From Actinomycetes bacterium (lineage in GTDB: Bacteria; Actinomycetota; Acidimicrobiia; Acidimicrobiales; JAAEMS01), in contig JAAEMS010000190.1 in NCBI GenBank assembly GCA_024225275.1, positions 1 through 52,891 on the forward strand: DNA of 52,891 nucleotides, read 5' to 3'. Position 1 is the stretch's first letter. Each line of letters starts with the position of its first letter. The notes beneath the pieces were generated by a model. That model searched no databases, was not told where the DNA came from, and saw only the letters and a program-made list of their open reading frames with translations. The translations under genes and the position numbers were made by a program. Below are positions 1 through 8,179 of this stretch, one piece after another.

Positions 1-91
1 CCGGCAGAGGAGTGTGGGTTGCGACAGGTTCTCGGGGAGGAGCCGAGCGTCGTTGTCGAGCACCACACCGGGGAGGACATGTCGGTGATCC
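1..91 (-). CDS. Possible 5' end of an unidentified gene running off the left edge
   Basis: An open frame on the minus strand starts at an ATG at 91 and continues without a stop for 31 codons to the window edge. It begins MDHRHVLPGVVLDND. An AGGCGG stretch lies directly before the start, too close to be a convincing ribosome site. The frame is also open upstream of the ATG, so the start is uncertain. I do not recognise the product. Given the integrase remnant and tRNA to the right, it could be cargo or debris of the same island. Confidence 0.2.
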
Positions 92-348
92 ATCCGCCTG
101 TTTCTGCTGTCGGTGACGGTGGTGGGTGCGGGCCAGGACGCGGCGTGTAGTCCGAGTTGAGCTGCGACGTGTGCCGGGCAGGCATTTCGTCTGCCGTCTC
201 AAATCCAAACGTTGAGCTCCGCCCACCGATCTGGTTCGGGCCGAGAGCCCGTCCCCGTCCGCCATTCGTGTGATGCGTGCCGTCGACACGGTCTGTTCTG
301 CTCGTCGGACGGTTCACCCATCCCTCCGATGGTTGAACCGGTACTGGG

Positions 349-804
349 TCAGCCCAGTGCGATCGGACGCGGAAAGCCGGGGAGGACACCGAGGACAAGG
401 CGGGTGTTCGTCTCGTAGGTTCCGAGCTCGTCCTTCAGCATGACCAGCAGGTCGTTCAGCTCCGCAATATCACAGGCCGCGACACGAATCTGCAGGTCGA
501 ACGAACCGGTGAGGTGAATCACATCGACAACGGAGTCAACAGCGACCAGTCGCTGCTCGACGACTTCGTTGTCAACATCAGCCGAGAGGCGTACGTCGAT
601 GATCGCGTCGATAGGTCGACCAACAGCGATCGGATCGATGTCGATTGTGAAACGCCGGATCACACCGCTAGTTCGGAGTCTGCGCAACCGTTCGGCTGTC
701 GCGGACACGCTGAGCCGCACTCGCCCGGCGAGCTCCGTGGCCGAGATTCGGGCGTCTTCTGCCAGATGGCCGGTGATTTCCCTGTCGAACTGATCAAATG
801 CCAT
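349..804 (-). CDS. Lrp/AsnC family transcriptional regulator
   Basis: The 151-residue protein has the Lrp/AsnC layout: an N-terminal winged helix-turn-helix (about residues 1-60, opening FDREITGHLAEDARISATEL and including the recognition segment SVSATAERLRRLRTSGVI), then a RAM ligand-binding domain (about 65-145). I chose the ATG at 804 because AGGAT lies about 6 nt upstream and the family normally starts just before the Asp-Arg-x-Ile stretch; an ATG at 873 would run into the divergent transporter. It is divergent from a LysE-type exporter 75 bp away, a classic arrangement in which the Lrp protein senses an amino acid and switches on its efflux. The ligand is not deducible from sequence. Confidence 0.88.
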   Translation of the reverse strand: MAFDQFDREITGHLAEDARISATELAGRVRLSVSATAERLRRLRTSGVIRRFTIDIDPIAVGRPIDAIIDVRLSADVDNEVVEQRLVAVDSVVDVIHLTGSFDLQIRVAACDIAELNDLLVMLKDELGTYETNTRLVLGVLPGFPRPIALG

Positions 805-879
805 GAAATATCCTGACATATGCTTCGATCCTGGGAAACTTCGCAACACCTTCGGCGTGATTTCGCGGACCATCAGAGC

Positions 880-1467
880 ATGTTCATGCTGCTGTTGCTC
901 GGTCTTGGTCTCGGAGCGATCACCTTGGTTCCTCCGGGCCCGGTGAGTGTCACTCTCGTGCAGGTGGCCGTGCGTCGCGGCCGCTCTGTGGGCTTCCGCT
1001 CAGGTGCCGCGATCGCGTCCGCCGATCTGATCACGGGAGTATTGGCGATCGCCATCCTCGGAATCGGGACGGCGGCGCTTCCGTCCGTCGCTGCTTCGAT
1101 GAGTGTGGTCGCCGCAGCGGCGATGATGGTGATGGGCGGCCTGCTGATAGCGCGACCCGTCGGATTCGGGGGACTTGCCGTCGGGCTCAAGAGGCCCGCA
1201 CGGACGCTGTTCGCGCTGACGGCACTCAACCCGTTGACGCTTCTCTCCTGGATGGCCATCATCGCCGCTGTTCCAGCGGCCAACACGACTCCACGGCAGG
1301 CCGCGCTGGCGGCCGGAGTCACGGTCGCCTCATACTCTTGGCATCCGTTCCTCGGCCTTGTGGCCGGACGCGCCGGCCAACGCATCAATGCCTCGACCAC
1401 GGTCCGCGTGACGAGGGCGAGCGGCGTGGTGTTGATCCTGCTCGGATCGATCTTCGCTCTCGGGTGA
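880..1467 (+). CDS. LysE/RhtB family amino-acid exporter
   Basis: The 195-residue integral membrane protein has about six hydrophobic segments. It opens with LGAITLVPPGPVSVTLVQVA, the N-terminal signature of LysE/RhtB translocators (a PGP motif after the first helix, then a conserved small-residue and basic loop, RRGRSVGFRSG). The likely role is efflux of an amino acid across the cytoplasmic membrane. The ATG at 880 is preferred over one at 820 because it lies directly before the first membrane helix and avoids overlap with the divergent Lrp gene. Shared control with that regulator is inferred from the divergent arrangement. The substrate is unknown. Confidence 0.88.
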   Translation: MFMLLLLGLGLGAITLVPPGPVSVTLVQVAVRRGRSVGFRSGAAIASADLITGVLAIAILGIGTAALPSVAASMSVVAAAAMMVMGGLLIARPVGFGGLAVGLKRPARTLFALTALNPLTLLSWMAIIAAVPAANTTPRQAALAAGVTVASYSWHPFLGLVAGRAGQRINASTTVRVTRASGVVLILLGSIFALG

Positions 1468-1809
1468 CACCGAGCCCGAGTCTCGGCGCAAGTGTGCCGT
1501 AGGCGAACTGAGGCCTCGAGTAGTGACAAGTCGGGCTCGAGAAAGCCGGCCTCATCGACCGCCGCCCAACCGAAGTCGAGCGTCCTCGAAGGTTTCCGAC
1601 CCACCTGGAAATCACGGGATACGCGACTGGTCGTGACGACAGCGACCGGCACCCGAGATCGGGTGGGTCATGAACCGGCACGCTCGACAACGCTCACGGC
1701 TTGACCGCGACGCCACCCGCACTCATCGTGCCGATACCGGACGGGCCCCGTCAGGCGGCCGGAGCATCCCATGATGCGCGGGCACAATCCCGGCCGCCAA
1801 TGGCTCGTC
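1468..1809. other. Stretch without a convincing gene
   Basis: This 340-bp stretch after the LysE stop contains several short open frames on both strands, none with a recognisable domain, good start site or signal peptide. I see no tRNA, no clear terminator and no repeat. Together with the broken genes to the right it looks like non-coding or decayed DNA of the putative island. Confidence 0.4.
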
Positions 1810-2070
1810 ATGAGCGCCCGCTTCCATCACCTCGCCCTCACCACTGCCATTCTGAGCCTGACAGCAGGGTGTGGCTCAGACCGGCACGCCCCTAGACGAC
1901 AGCCCCATGATGGGAGTACCGTGCCTGCCATGAGGCGCCTGTGGTCGAACCTCCGGAGCTTCTTCGAGCAGCTCCGCCGCGGAAACGAGTCGCCAACCGC
2001 GGGCGTGGAAGACTCCCCCGAGCTCGAGATGGAACGTGAGAGACGCCGCGGCATGCGCGGCGGCCCCTGA
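1810..2070 (+). CDS. Possible small lipoprotein
   Basis: An 86-residue open frame starts MSARFHHLALTTAILSLTAGC, which reads as a bacterial lipoprotein signal: a basic N-terminus, a hydrophobic stretch and a lipobox LTAG-Cys at about residue 21. The rest is very polar (SFFEQLRRGNESP, then many Glu/Arg) with no known domain. An internal ATG at 1930 would give a 46-residue charged peptide instead. No good ribosome site precedes either start, and the surrounding DNA contains broken genes, so this may be fortuitous. If real, it would be an exported, membrane-anchored protein of unknown role. Confidence 0.3.
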   Translation: MSARFHHLALTTAILSLTAGCGSDRHAPRRQPHDGSTVPAMRRLWSNLRSFFEQLRRGNESPTAGVEDSPELEMERERRRGMRGGP

Positions 2071-2184
2071 CCGGTAGATCCCGGCCCCCAACACATCTGA
2101 GCGACTGCCGGTTTTGGGGGCCGCCCAGAGATTCATGGGTCTGCCGGTGCCCCGTATTCCGGCCCGCCACCAAGCCCGGCGGCC

Positions 2185-2447
2185 TTGACGGTGGCCGCGT
2201 CAGCCGGTGCCGTCACCGAGATCTCGGAGGGCCAGGCCAGCCTGGCTGGCCTGGCGAGGCCGATGGTTGAGGTTGGTCCCCGGGACACGTTGCGGTCTTT
2301 GGCCGCCAACCATCTCGGGTCGGCGTCGAAGTGGGCGAGCTTGCGTGACGCCAATCTGGGCCGCCGCATGGGCGACGGGTCAAGAATCGACGCCAGTCCT
2401 GGGACGGCTCGGGCTCGTGGACCCATATCGACAGAACAATGGGGATG
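2185..2447 (+). pseudogene. Decayed LysM-domain fragment (frameshifted)
   Basis: One frame contains VGPRDTLRSLAANHLGSAS followed by KWASLRDANLGRRMGDGSRI, close to the LysM pattern GDTLWSIAxxxLGxxxxWxxIxxxNxG seen in actinobacterial LysM proteins. Just after that stretch the expected closing motif (LRPGWxLxxP) appears only in another frame, as LGRLGLVDP near 2400. One indel would restore the domain. The frame neither begins nor ends as a sensible gene. I read it as a remnant of a larger LysM protein, lying between the Lrp/LysE pair and a broken integrase. A chance resemblance cannot be excluded. Confidence 0.45.
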
Positions 2448-2539
2448 ACCAGGGTCGGGTCCGGAAGACTCCCAGCTCTCCGGCTCGGACGTCGCCTCGT
2501 AGTGCCCACTCACGCTCTGGAAGAACCGCTCGCCAGCGC

Positions 2540-3368
2540 TCAGCGCCACCACTGAGGACAGCACCGGCCTCCACTGACTATCCGAAGATGCTTCGACGCC
2601 ACCACGTCAGCCCCCTCCCGACCAATCGCCGGGGTCACATGCGAGTAGGGGTCGAGCGTGATTCCGACGGTTGCGTGGCCCGAGGCGTTCCGACACGACC
2701 TTTGGGTGTATTCCGCCCTTCAACGCCAACGTCGCGCCGGTCGGCATGATCGTGAAGTCGGATGTGAGGCACCGTCTCCTCGTCCAGATAGATGAGCCGC
2801 CGGCTGCGCTTGGTCTTTGGCGCGGTGAAGACCATTTGATGGTGGACGGTTGTCAGGGTCTGGACGATGTGGAGTTCCGCTCCGTCGAGGTCGAGGTCGC
2901 GCCAACCCAGCCCAAGCACCTCACCGCGCCGCATCCCCGTGGTCGCGAGTAGCACGTACAAACCGAAGAGTCTGTCGTCTGGGACCCGGGCCGAGGAAGG
3001 GACTCACCAAGAAGCCGGTGGAACCGCTCGAGCTCGATCGGCGTTACGGCACTGAGCTTGACCTTCCCAATCCGGTCATTCACGCGCTCGACAACGACGC
3101 GGTAGCTCTCCCAGGTGGTTTCCTTCAAACGCGCCCTCTGCCCCAGCAGCCACTCGCCGAGGAACTCCTCGAGTGTCGCCGCGGAGGGAGAGATCGAGTC
3201 TCCGGATCTGAGCGAGTTGAGACGCTCGTCGAGGGCCGCCTCGGCCTCGCGCTTGGTTCTGAATCCTTGACGATGCTGTTGGCGGCGTCGCCCGGTGCTG
3301 GGGTCGGGCCCGAGATCGACCCTGTACCCGTAGCCGTCCTGCCGCTTGAAGATCCGCCCTCTCGCCAT
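2540..3368 (-). pseudogene. Broken tyrosine-recombinase integrase
   Basis: The pieces of a phage/ICE-type integrase lie in order but in different frames. Frame one (3368 down to about 2990) starts MARGRIFKRQDGYGYRVDLG with the Arm-binding domain and then the SAM-like core-binding domain (FLGEWLLGQRARLKETTWES). The catalytic part resumes in a second frame with LLATTGMRRGEVLGLGW and TKRSRRLIYLDEETV, and it then jumps directly to PHIRLHD, so about 50-60 residues are missing. The C-terminal box appears as GIHPKVVSERLG and, one nucleotide out of frame near 2680, HATVGITLDPYSHV with the Tyr nucleophile. The HxxR box is degenerate. At least three lesions make it non-functional. It starts 103 bp from the 3' end of a tRNA-Leu. 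Confidence 0.85.
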
Positions 3369-3471
3369 GCCCTACCTCACCGCTTGTGCACTTTTCGTGC
3401 ACTCATGCGGATCTCGGCCGACAGATCGAGGTCGCCGAGATGAGGATCCTTCACATAATCCCTGGTCAAAG

Positions 3472-3558
3472 TGCCCGGGGCGGGGATCGAACCCGCACGA
3501 TCCCTACGGGATCCGAGGGGTTTAAGCCCTCTGCGTCTGCCAGTTTCGCCACCCGGGC
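3472..3558 (-). tRNA. tRNA-Leu (anticodon UAA)
   Basis: Read on the minus strand, the 87-nt sequence folds as a class II tRNA. A 7-bp acceptor stem GCCCGGG/CCCGGGC is followed by discriminator A, and the D-arm begins TGGCGAAACTGGCAGACGC. The anticodon arm GAGGG-CTTAAAC-CCCTC has anticodon UAA, then comes a long variable arm, and the T-arm contains GGTTCGATCC. A long variable arm with discriminator A and anticodon UAA identifies leucine. CCA is not encoded. Its 3' end faces the integrase remnant, a typical integration target. Confidence 0.95.
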
Positions 3559-3590
3559 GGGCCTGCTCAGGGTAGGGGGGGGTGGTCCCA

Positions 3591-4484
3591 CTACTCGTCG
3601 TGGTGGGCCAGTACGACCGGGGCAGTGGCCCGATGGACGAGATCGAGGCCGACGCTTCCCTCCATCAGACGTTCGAGCCCGTGGCGGGCGTGGGTAGCGG
3701 CCACGATCACCAGTGCATCATCGGCCTCGGCCACCCGGACCAGACCCTCGACCGCCTCGTCGGCGAACTCGATCGAGTGGCGGGCCTCGATTCCTGCGGC
3801 CCGCGCTCGGGCCGCCAGCGGTGCCACCGCGTCCTCAACAGAAGCAAACGGTCGGTCGGTGCTGACCCGGCCCGAGGGTGCCTGGCGCACCGTGACCAGG
3901 TGTAGGGGCCGGCCGGCGAGCATGGCCAGTCCGAGACCCTCGGCCAGGGCCGAGGTGTCGGGCTCGACGGCGTCGACGGCCACCACGACAGGTCCGGCCC
4001 CCGGTGTATTCTCGTGGTCGACATGGGGCCCAAAGGCGATGATCGGGACCGGACTGTTCTCGAGCAGTCGACCCAGGGGCCCGGGGGCGATAGCGCCCCG
4101 AATGCGGTCGGGCGGATCGACGCTCAAAGCGATGTGAGCGCCCGGGTGGCGTTCGGCCACCTCGGCGGCAACCTGGACGGGGTCGTGGTCGAGCAGGACA
4201 TCGATGTCCGGGTTCGGGACACCCATCCGGTCGGCCAGGTCTTCGAGATACTCCCGGGGCGTGTGGTCGCCGATGTGGTCCCGGGTCGTCACCAAGTGGG
4301 CCCGCACGGGCATCACATCACCAAGGGACGACACCAAACGGGTGGCCCGCTGGGCGTCGGCCGATCCGTCCACCGGAACCACGACCTCGAGTGGCTCCAC
4401 CGACCGTCGGAAGACCGTCGTGACCTGTACCACAGACACCCCAACCCGAATCCTGGGAAAAGATCCCTCCCTTGGCTGGTTCAT
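3591..4484 (-). CDS. Tandem universal stress protein (UspA family)
   Basis: The 297-residue protein contains two UspA-like domains. The first begins at EPLEVVVPVDGSADAQRA, with the usual beta strand then Asp-Gly-Ser. The second begins PVVVAVDAVEPDTSALAEGL and ends VIVAATHARHGLERLMEGSV-GLDLVHRATAPVVLAHH, which resembles the USP C-terminal nucleotide-binding motif (GxxG and S/T-V). The first copy ends IAPGPLGRLLENSPVPIIAF with a similar but weaker motif. Such proteins bind ATP or AMP and accumulate in stress. The ATG at 4484 has AGGAG almost touching it, so a GTG about 17 codons further in is possible. It is divergent from the PAP2-like gene. Confidence 0.8.
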   Translation of the reverse strand: MNQPREGSFPRIRVGVSVVQVTTVFRRSVEPLEVVVPVDGSADAQRATRLVSSLGDVMPVRAHLVTTRDHIGDHTPREYLEDLADRMGVPNPDIDVLLDHDPVQVAAEVAERHPGAHIALSVDPPDRIRGAIAPGPLGRLLENSPVPIIAFGPHVDHENTPGAGPVVVAVDAVEPDTSALAEGLGLAMLAGRPLHLVTVRQAPSGRVSTDRPFASVEDAVAPLAARARAAGIEARHSIEFADEAVEGLVRVAEADDALVIVAATHARHGLERLMEGSVGLDLVHRATAPVVLAHHDE

Positions 4485-4632
4485 ACTCCTGACGATCTCT
4501 GAACCGCATCGAGAGGGCGAGAGACCAAGGTCCCTGTCATTGCTTGATTCGAGGCCCGGTGAACAAATCCTTCGAAATGTCACCAAATCAACATATGCTG
4601 TTGATTCGAGGGCCATTCAGGTAGGTGATGCG

Positions 4633-5457
4633 ATGACGAGCTTTTTGGTGGATGGAGAAGACGAGCGGATCCGGCGCAGCCCGGCGACGCGCGCCGTTCT
4701 CGACCTGGGCCGCAATGTCGCCCTCATCGGCCTGCTCTGGGTCTTCTACTGGTTGGTGCGCAACCTCACCGCCGACGGTCCCACCAACGCCTTCGCCAAC
4801 GCCCGCCAAGTCATGGACATCCAGTCCGCCATCGGCCTGCCCCAGGAGGCGGCCCTCCAGGCATGGGTGCTCCCCCACTACCTGCTGGTGAAACTGGCGA
4901 ACATGTACTACATCGGTGTCCACTTCCCGGCCACGTTCATATTCCTGGTCTGGGTCTGGGTCCGCCACCGACCCGCCTTCACCCGGATCCGCAACGTCCT
5001 CATCGGGCTCACCATGTCGGCCTTGGTCATTCATCTGGCCTTCCCTCTGGCGCCGCCCCGGATGTTCAGCCGGCTCGGCTTCGTCGACACCGGGCTGCAT
5101 TTCGGACCAAATCCCTACGGCATCAGCGCCGGCGAGGCCGCCAACCAGTTCGCAGCCATGCCGTCGCTCCATGTCGGTTGGGCCCTGCTGGTGGCCTCCA
5201 GCGCCGTGACCCTCAGCCGAAGCCGGTGGCGCTGGCTCACGATCGCGCACCCCCTCATGACCCTCTTCGTGGTGGTGATCACAGCCAACCACTACTGGCT
5301 CGACGCCATCATCGCCGCTGCCTTGCTGGTCTTCTTCTGGCGGGCCGTCAAGGCCCATCAGGCCCGTCAGCTCGTCGAGTCCGAAACCGCCCACCAGTCG
5401 CGGGCCGAGTGGCACACGCCAGTCATCGATCTGCCCCGCGACCGCGTCGAGGTCTGA
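4633..5457 (+). CDS. PAP2-superfamily membrane phosphatase/transferase
   Basis: The 274-residue polytopic membrane protein has about six hydrophobic segments. The PAP2 signature parts are visible: NQFAAMPSLHVGWALL (the PSxH box, about residues 175-190) and ITANHYWLDAIIAAALL (the SRxxxxxHxxxD-like box with His and Asp). This spacing resembles the PAP2_3 / inositol-phosphorylceramide-synthase-like subgroup. It probably transfers or removes phosphate on a lipid at the outer face of the cytoplasmic membrane. The ATG at 4633 is preceded by an AGGTAGGTG ribosome-site-like stretch. It is divergent from the universal stress gene. The substrate is unknown. Confidence 0.8.
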   Translation: MTSFLVDGEDERIRRSPATRAVLDLGRNVALIGLLWVFYWLVRNLTADGPTNAFANARQVMDIQSAIGLPQEAALQAWVLPHYLLVKLANMYYIGVHFPATFIFLVWVWVRHRPAFTRIRNVLIGLTMSALVIHLAFPLAPPRMFSRLGFVDTGLHFGPNPYGISAGEAANQFAAMPSLHVGWALLVASSAVTLSRSRWRWLTIAHPLMTLFVVVITANHYWLDAIIAAALLVFFWRAVKAHQARQLVESETAHQSRAEWHTPVIDLPRDRVEV

Positions 5458-5473
5458 CCGGTTGGCCGTGTCC

Positions 5474-5776
5474 TCAGGCGGCCCTCAGGTGGCTGCCCTC
5501 GACTGCGGTCCAGAGTTCGGTACGTAGCTCGTTGGCCTGGGCCGGACAGAGGTCGTTGGCCACGATCACCCCATCGACCATGTCGGCCAGCACCGCCAGC
5601 CATGGCCGACCCCGCAGCCTGATCGCCACCGTGGCCGATCCCTTCCGCCGTCGGATGGAACGATCGGACTCGACCCGGGGCGGGCTACGGAACGCAGGCA
5701 CGGCCAGACCGCGGGAGCGGGCGACGTCACCCAACGTGCGGGCGGCCTGAGCGAACTGGAGCGAGGTGGCTTCCAT
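5474..5776 (-). CDS. Conserved hypothetical protein (100 aa)
   Basis: A soluble, basic protein of 100 residues starts MEATSLQFAQAARTLGDVAR, with a middle basic patch (SDRSIRRRKGS) and a possible strand-rich stretch GSATVAIRLRGRPWLAVL. I recognise no domain. The ATG at 5776 is chosen because AGGGG sits about 4 nt upstream. The arrangement (convergent with the PAP2 gene, 66 bp after an SDR gene on the same strand) and coding-like composition suggest a real gene. No function can be proposed. Confidence 0.6.
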   Translation of the reverse strand: MEATSLQFAQAARTLGDVARSRGLAVPAFRSPPRVESDRSIRRRKGSATVAIRLRGRPWLAVLADMVDGVIVANDLCPAQANELRTELWTAVEGSHLRAA

Positions 5777-5842
5777 GACCCCTGTAGCTTCCCACTGGCC
5801 TGTGACAGTCACAGAGGGCGCGCGATCCAGCGCTCAGCGGGT

Positions 5843-6625
5843 TCACCAGGTGGGGTGGGTCGACACTCCCCCGTCGATCACCAGGTTGGTTCCGGTGATC
5901 CAGCGGGCCAGAGGCGAGCATAGGAACACACAGGCGTCGCCGACATCGGTCGGGTCTCCCAACCGGCCCAGAGGTGCAGCCGTCTCCCAGCGGGCCACCC
6001 CTTCCGGCCAAGCATCAGCCAGACCCGGCCGCCCGATCAGACCCGGCGACACCGAGTTGACCCTGATGTCATGGGCCCCCAGCTCGAGCGCCGCGGCCCT
6101 CGCGTGCATGATCAGTCCGGCTTTGGTGACCGCATAGTGGCTGTGGCCCGGAGCCGGCTGCGAACCCTCGATCGAAGCTATGTGGACAATCGCGCCACCG
6201 TCACCCTGAGTCACCATCTGATCGGCCACCGCGCGGGTCAGTCGGTGGACCGCGGTGAGATTGTTGTCGACCATCGTCTGCCAGTCGTAGTCACCCAACT
6301 CGAGGAAGCCGGCCACGGTCTGGATGCCCGCATTGTTCACCAGGACATCGACCCGGCCGAAGGCCTCGACCGTGGCGGCCACCACTGCGCCCGGCCCGCC
6401 CGCGGCGGTCAGCTCAGCGGCTATCGCCACCGACGGGCCCGGCAGCTCGATGGGCGGCCCCGATCGATGGTGCTGGACCACCGAGGCCCCCGCCCGCGAG
6501 AAACGGTGGGCGATCCCCGAACCGATACCACCATTGGCGCCGGTGACCACCACCACCCGATTCGAGAGATCGAGCAGCTCGCTCGGGTTCTGTTCGTCGG
6601 GACTCAGAGAGTCATTGGCGGCCAT
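5843..6625 (-). CDS. Short-chain dehydrogenase/reductase (SDR)
   Basis: The 260-residue protein is a classical SDR. NAD(P)-binding TGANGGIGSG is near residue 30, NNAG (VLVNNAGIQ) near 110, and the catalytic Ser in IASIEGS with YAVTK (Tyr-x-x-x-Lys) follows. The closing segment ITGTNLVIDGGVST is typical of the family. It should oxidise or reduce an alcohol/carbonyl in the cytoplasm; the substrate cannot be told. The ATG at 6625 gives a normal length. It is divergent from mtnA with a 73-bp gap. Confidence 0.9.
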   Translation of the reverse strand: MAANDSLSPDEQNPSELLDLSNRVVVVTGANGGIGSGIAHRFSRAGASVVQHHRSGPPIELPGPSVAIAAELTAAGGPGAVVAATVEAFGRVDVLVNNAGIQTVAGFLELGDYDWQTMVDNNLTAVHRLTRAVADQMVTQGDGGAIVHIASIEGSQPAPGHSHYAVTKAGLIMHARAAALELGAHDIRVNSVSPGLIGRPGLADAWPEGVARWETAAPLGRLGDPTDVGDACVFLCSPLARWITGTNLVIDGGVSTHPTW

Positions 6626-6698
6626 CGAGATGCTGTCCTCTGGGGATCGGGGCGTGGCAGGCTGCCACGGTAACCGCACCCCCACTGGGAGACCGAGC

Positions 6699-7730
6699 GT
6701 GGCGCCCACCCGCACCCTCGACTGGATCAATGATGCCGTCGAGATGATCGACCAGACCCTGCTGCCTCAACAAGAGGTGGTACTGAGGGTCGCTGACGTT
6801 CCCACCATGGTCGATGCCATCAAACGGCTAGCGGTTCGTGGTGCCCCTGCCTTGGGTGTCGCCGGCGCCTACGCAGTGGTGCTGGCCGGCCGCCAGCACG
6901 ATCCCACCGGCGACCCGACCGGGTTCCGGGCGGCCATCGAACAGGTACGTACGGCCCGACCCACCGCGGTGAACCTGGCCCGAATGACCGACCGGGTGGC
7001 CGCCCTGGCGGGGGCCGGTGTCGGGGCCATGCTGGCCGAAGCCCATCGGATCCGCGACGAGGAGATCGCGGCCTCCACCACCATGGGCGAGGTGGGGGCC
7101 GACTTGGTGCTCGAGCTCGTGGGCAACCGACCGGTGCGGGCCATGACCATCTGCAACACCGGCGGGCTGGCCACCGTCGAGCGGGGCACCGCGCTCGCCG
7201 TCGTCCACACCCTGTTCGAACGCGACCTCCTGGCCGAGGCCATCCCCGTCGAGACCCGGCCCCTCCTCCAGGGCGGCCGGCTGACCACCTGGGAGCTCCA
7301 GCGGCTGGGTGCCCCGCATCGCCTGATCGTCGACTCGGCTGGACCGTTCCTACTGTCGCGGGGAGCCGCCGATGTAGTGCTCATCGGCGCCGACCGGGTG
7401 GCCGCCAACGGCGACACCGCCAACAAGATTGGGTCGTTCAGCCTGAGCCTGGGGGCGCGTCACGCCGGGGTGCCGTTCATCGTGGTGGCGCCCGAGTCGA
7501 CCGTGGACCTCACCACCCCTGACGGCAACGCCATCGAGATCGAAGACCGGGGGCCGGTAGAGGTCGCCACCTTCCGTGACACCCCCATCGCCCCCGAAGG
7601 GACGCCCGGAATCAACCCCGCCTTCGATGTGACCCCGGTGGCCCACATCCACTCCCTGGTGACCGACCGGCGGGTCGTACGGTTCGCCGAGGGCGACACC
7701 CTCACTTCGACCGCCCACCTGGTCACATGA
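6699..7730 (+). CDS. mtnA: S-methyl-5-thioribose-1-phosphate isomerase
   Basis: The 343-residue protein matches MtnA/eIF2B-like isomerases throughout: RTLDWINDAVEMIDQTLLPQ at the start, the RGAPALGVAGAYAV box, the catalytic-Cys motif ICNTGGLATVERGTALAV, and the catalytic-Asp motif GADRVAANGDTANKIGSFSL. The end, GINPAFDVTPVAHIHSLVTD, is also typical. It converts 5-methylthioribose-1-phosphate to methylthioribulose-1-phosphate in methionine salvage. The GTG at 6699 gives the usual family length and sits after a TGGGAG stretch. Its stop overlaps the start of a cupin gene by 4 nt, so the two are translationally coupled. No other mtn genes are in the window. Confidence 0.94.
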   Translation: MAPTRTLDWINDAVEMIDQTLLPQQEVVLRVADVPTMVDAIKRLAVRGAPALGVAGAYAVVLAGRQHDPTGDPTGFRAAIEQVRTARPTAVNLARMTDRVAALAGAGVGAMLAEAHRIRDEEIAASTTMGEVGADLVLELVGNRPVRAMTICNTGGLATVERGTALAVVHTLFERDLLAEAIPVETRPLLQGGRLTTWELQRLGAPHRLIVDSAGPFLLSRGAADVVLIGADRVAANGDTANKIGSFSLSLGARHAGVPFIVVAPESTVDLTTPDGNAIEIEDRGPVEVATFRDTPIAPEGTPGINPAFDVTPVAHIHSLVTDRRVVRFAEGDTLTSTAHLVT

Positions 7731-8179
7731 CCACCCCCGACGTCGCCGCGCTCGTCACCGAACTGGGTCTCGAGCCGCTCGAGCGCGAGGGTGGGAGATT
7801 CGTATCGACCCACCATGACGACGCCTTCTCGGCCATCTACTACCTGCTCACCCGGGGCGAGAAGTCACACCTCCACCTCCTACCGGGGCCGGAGCTGTAT
7901 GTCTTCCACGGGGGCGCGCCCCTCGATCTGCTGATGCTTCATCCCGCCGGTCTCGACGAGCAGGTGATGCTGGGTCCCGACGTGGCCGCCGGTCAACGCC
8001 CCCAGTACCTGGTGCCCGGTGGCACCTGGCAGGGCTCTACGACAACGGGCGATTGGACGCTGGTGGGAACCGTGATGGTCCCCCCTTTCGACGAAGCCGA
8101 CTATGTCCACGGCACCCGCGCGGAACTCGTCGCGGGCTGGTCCCGCGCGGCCCTTCGCATCACCGAGCTCACGGACTAG
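7727..8179 (+). CDS. Cupin_5 (DUF985) family protein
   Basis: The 150-residue protein has the DUF985/Cupin_5 pattern: LGLEPLEREGGRFVST near the start, then SAIYYLLTRGEKSHLHLLPGPELYVFHGGAPL, QRPQYLVPGGTWQGS and TVMVPPFDEADYV. Members form a beta-barrel; a few relatives act on sugars or other small molecules, but most have no assigned reaction. It overlaps mtnA by ATGA and is presumably co-expressed, which hints at a link to methionine salvage or another sugar-phosphate step. That link is inference. Confidence 0.82.
   Translation: MTTPDVAALVTELGLEPLEREGGRFVSTHHDDAFSAIYYLLTRGEKSHLHLLPGPELYVFHGGAPLDLLMLHPAGLDEQVMLGPDVAAGQRPQYLVPGGTWQGSTTTGDWTLVGTVMVPPFDEADYVHGTRAELVAGWSRAALRITELTD

Noticed and set aside
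873..1652. 259-codon minus-strand frame overlapping LysE
   Set aside because: Mostly antisense to LysE; the short part beyond it has no domain or ribosome site.
2035..2050. Minus-strand CGTCTCTC as a further ECF promoter
   Set aside because: The TGTATCA block is absent at the right distance and it points into no gene.
2133..2564. 143-codon minus-strand frame in the island debris
   Set aside because: It overlaps both the LysM fragment and the integrase end; no domain in this frame.
4588..5415. 275-codon minus-strand frame opposite the PAP2-like gene
   Set aside because: Antisense shadow; the PAP2 motifs and ribosome site are on the other strand.
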